A stretch of DNA of 64,000 bases, from positions 7,085-71,084 of the forward strand of contig DQFX01000070.1 of assembly GCA_003531585.1 (NCBI GenBank), written 5' to 3'. Source of the stretch: Oscillospiraceae bacterium (GTDB lineage Bacteria > Bacillota > Clostridia > Oscillospirales > Ruminococcaceae). A model generated the notes under the pieces. That model made no database searches, was not told the DNA's origin, and worked only from the letters and a program-made list of their open reading frames with translations. Positions 62,212 to 64,000 of this stretch are shown here, one piece after another (within the stretch, counting starts at the first letter, position 1; every line of letters begins with the position of its first letter). The translations under genes were made by a program, and so were the position numbers.

Positions 62212-63054
62212 TTACAGCGATTCATAGTAGCGCTTCATCTCTGCGGCGTCCTCAGCCTGTGTGCCCGCGGACTCGCAGATTATCGAAGGGGTCATGCCGC
62301 GCTGCTTTATCTCCTGCATGAGCGGCTGATACTCCGGACCGAACTGTGTGTCCTCAAACGTCAGGTGGCGCTTCTCGCCGCCTGCGGTGAACTCTATGCG
62401 GCTGAAATGGATATGCATGCTGTTAAGGCGCTCTGTTCCGAGCTTGTCCGCAATGAGATCCAGCATTTTTGCGTAGTCTTCGCGGCAGGTTATTCCGCCG
62501 TGGGTGCGTGCGTAGAGATGTCCGAAATCCACCGTCGGCAGGAATCTTTCATCGACTCCGCACAGCTCCAGGACCTCCTCAAGAGTTCCGAGCTGGTTCA
62601 CCTTGCCCATCGTTTCCGGGCAGATGATGATTTCGGAAAGTCCCTCGGAATCCAGACGCTCCTGCGCCTTTTTCAGCGTATCCTTTGCAAGTTCCGTAGC
62701 TTCCTCGCGGGTCATTTTTGAGCAGCTTCCGCTGTGGACTACGATCTTCCTGGCGCCAACGGAATGCGCCGCCTGCGCCGACTGGAAAATATACTCCACG
62801 CTCTTGAGGCGCGTCTCCTCCTCCACTGAGGAAAGCGAAATGAAATACGGCGCGTGCAGCGTGACGTATATCCCGTGCTCCTTCGCAAGCCCTGGAAGCA
62901 GCGCCGGGGTCTTTTCCGCAAGGCGGACTCCCCTGCCGCACTCTATCTCGTAACCGTTCAGCCCAAGCCCGGAAAGGTACTCCGGAAGCTGCTCGGGGAA
63001 TTTGCGTCTGCCCCAGCTCTCACCGTTTCCGCCGGGTCCGAATGAAATTTCCAT
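62212..63054 (-). CDS. TIM-barrel protein, endonuclease IV / xylose isomerase-like
   Basis: This 280-residue protein has the AP endonuclease 2 fold (sugar phosphate isomerase/epimerase-like) with HAPYF, VVHSGS, ICPETMGK, TVDFGHLYAR, MHIHFSRIEF and IICESAGT, the metal-binding His/Glu pattern of Nfo. It may be a DNA repair endonuclease IV or a sugar isomerase; the pattern favours the Nfo group. GGAGGAAAAATA precedes the ATG, which shares one base with the yqeG stop (TAATG). Confidence 0.75.
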   Translation of the reverse strand: MEISFGPGGNGESWGRRKFPEQLPEYLSGLGLNGYEIECGRGVRLAEKTPALLPGLAKEHGIYVTLHAPYFISLSSVEEETRLKSVEYIFQSAQAAHSVGARKIVVHSGSCSKMTREEATELAKDTLKKAQERLDSEGLSEIIICPETMGKVNQLGTLEEVLELCGVDERFLPTVDFGHLYARTHGGITCREDYAKMLDLIADKLGTERLNSMHIHFSRIEFTAGGEKRHLTFEDTQFGPEYQPLMQEIKQRGMTPSIICESAGTQAEDAAEMKRYYESL

Positions 63055-63554
63055 TATTTTTCCTCCAGCTTTGAATAATCCCTGTGGAACACCACGCTCT
63101 CCACCCTGCGCTTGAGCCTGAACGTCCAGGTTTTCTCAAGGTGGAACGGCTCCACCAGCACGGTGCGGATCCCTGCGAGGTTCCCCGCCATCACGTCGGT
63201 GAAAATCTGATCTCCCACTACCAGGGTCTCGGACTTCGCAGCGCCCATTGCCTTCACAGCGCGGTTAACGCCGAAGGTCAGCGGCTTCGCGCCGTTCGCG
63301 GTGAACTCCAGCCCCAGCAGCGCCGCCAGCGGAGCCACGCGCTTGTTCGTGTTGTTGGACACAACGCGCATTTTGACTCCCAAGGCGCGCATTTTGCCGA
63401 GCCACTCGTCAACGCCTGCCTCTGCGGCGGGGTTTCCGTGCATGGAAAGAGTGTTGTCCATGTCGAGGACGAGCGCTTTCACGCCGTTTTCCGTCAGGAA
63501 CTTCTCATCTATCTGTAGTACGCTTTTCAGCCAGAATGTAGGCTTAAACAGCAT
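63054..63554 (-). CDS. YqeG-family HAD-IIIA phosphatase
   Basis: This 166-residue protein has the HAD motif I VLDMDNTLSMHGNPAA with the nucleophile Asp, GVKMRVVSNNTNKRV, and VVGDQIFTDVMAGNLAGIRTVLVEP. YqeG proteins are small phosphatases of unknown substrate (some act on phosphatidylglycerophosphate). GGAGGAAGCCG precedes the ATG at 63554; the longer frame to 63635 has no signal. It heads the operon with the TIM-barrel gene, aroQ and pepP. Confidence 0.85.
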   Translation of the reverse strand: MLFKPTFWLKSVLQIDEKFLTENGVKALVLDMDNTLSMHGNPAAEAGVDEWLGKMRALGVKMRVVSNNTNKRVAPLAALLGLEFTANGAKPLTFGVNRAVKAMGAAKSETLVVGDQIFTDVMAGNLAGIRTVLVEPFHLEKTWTFRLKRRVESVVFHRDYSKLEEK

Positions 63555-63582
63555 CGGCTTCCTCCGTTCTGGTTCCAGATAA

Positions 63583-63613
63583 CAATTAAACCGGACAGAA
63601 ACTGCCCGGTCTA
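63583..63613 (-). terminator. Terminator of rpsU
   Basis: On the minus strand ACCGGGCAG pairs with CTGTCCGGT and is followed by TTAATTGTT, between rpsU and yqeG. Confidence 0.65.
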
Positions 63614-63650
63614 ACCGTTGATTTTTAAGTAGCAATCAAGCTCCGTAAAA

Positions 63651-63824
63651 TCAGAACTTACGCTTGCGAGCAGCTTCGGACTTCTTTTTACGTTTTACCG
63701 AAGGCTTTTCGTAATGCTCTCTTTTACGAACTTCAGCAAGAACGCCGTCCCTTGCGCATGAACGCTTGAAACGCTTCAGAGCGGTATCAAGAGATTCATT
63801 TTTGCCAAGACGAATTTCTGCCAT
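63651..63824 (-). CDS. rpsU: 30S ribosomal protein S21
   Basis: This 57-residue basic protein of the small subunit matches the S21 family ([20 protein letters not shown], then the [21 protein letters not shown] core and a Lys/Arg-rich end). The frame is too short for a typical ORF list. GGGAGGGAAATATAG precedes the ATG. The terminator separates it from yqeG. Confidence 0.97.
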   Translation of the reverse strand: MAEIRLGKNESLDTALKRFKRSCARDGVLAEVRKREHYEKPSVKRKKKSEAARKRKF

Positions 63825-63899
63825 CTATATTTCCCTCCCTTTGCCACAAGGCATAGGTTATCTACATTTTATAGTAGTTATACAAAAAGTATATAATTA

Positions 63900-63928
63900 A
63901 TTATATCGCAAAGACCCCGATTTGTCAA
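63900..63928 (-). promoter_or_regulatory. Sigma-A promoter of rpsU
   Basis: TTGACA (63923-63928) and TATAAT (63900-63905) are 17 bp apart on the minus strand, upstream of rpsU. Confidence 0.9.
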
Positions 63929-64000
63929 GCAGTTATCAGAAATTTTATTGGAAATTTTGATTTTCGTCATTTCTGACAAAATCCGGAACAATTTTTGGAC

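Overview
The window looks like a core chromosome segment of a Gram-positive, spore-forming Clostridia of moderate GC, most like the Ruminococcaceae/Oscillospirales. The signs are a type III glutamine synthetase, SpoVS, a SepF-YlmH-DivIVA division cluster, LL-diaminopimelate aminotransferase (DapL), a CD1247-type zinc-ribbon protein, tryptophan control by a T-box, and strong AGGAGG-type ribosome binding sites with many near-consensus sigma-A promoters spaced 17 bp. The assignment is inference; no 16S gene is present.

Layout. 1-2 kb: an AraC regulator, an 860-bp stretch without a convincing gene, then tRNA-Glu and tRNA-Met. 2-7 kb: glnN behind a strong promoter and a long leader hairpin, then a polar amino-acid ABC transporter (substrate-binding protein, permease, ATPase). 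7-10 kb: Nudix, asparaginase and YitT in one operon. 10-12 kb: purA-ymdB-spoVS. 12-16.6 kb: a small membrane protein, pnp, rpsO, galE. 16.7-19 kb: an ECF sigma factor with a membrane partner. 19-21 kb: split transketolase. 21-31 kb: hfq, an HlyD-like protein, yggS, sepF, ylmH, divIVA, ileS, lspA, rluD and a HAD phosphatase. 31-42.7 kb: prmA, a small membrane protein, recD2, comF, miaB, a YlbF/RicA-like protein, mutS, mutL, miaA. 42.8-44.3 kb: dapL on the plus strand behind an IS-like palindromic insertion. 44.3-49.2 kb: a MalT-like regulator and a GH36 alpha-galactosidase. 49.3-56.1 kb: a complete trpEGDCFBA operon behind a Trp T-box. 56.3-64 kb: an AraC regulator, hisC, a CD1247-like protein, efp, pepP, aroQ, an unknown 352-aa protein, a TIM-barrel protein, yqeG and rpsU.

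Most genes are housekeeping and their order follows conserved Firmicutes neighbourhoods (ylmE-sepF-ylmH-divIVA-ileS-lspA-rluD; miaB-ylbF/ricA-mutS-mutL-miaA-hfq; aroQ-pepP-efp; ymdB-spoVS). Amino-acid metabolism recurs: GlnN with a transporter, asparaginase, DapL for lysine and cell wall, AroQ, TrpEGDCFBA and HisC.

I saw no CRISPR array, prophage, defence island, biosynthetic gene cluster or intact transposase. The most interesting material is non-coding: palindromic insertions lying between promoters and start codons (dapL, miaB), an inverted-repeat element that holds the stop codons of both flanking genes (trpA/araC), an attenuator-like hairpin before glnN, and the Trp T-box. Among proteins, the cysteine-tailed YlbF/RicA-like protein, the unknown 352-aa protein and the reversed-order ECF sigma pair deserve most attention.
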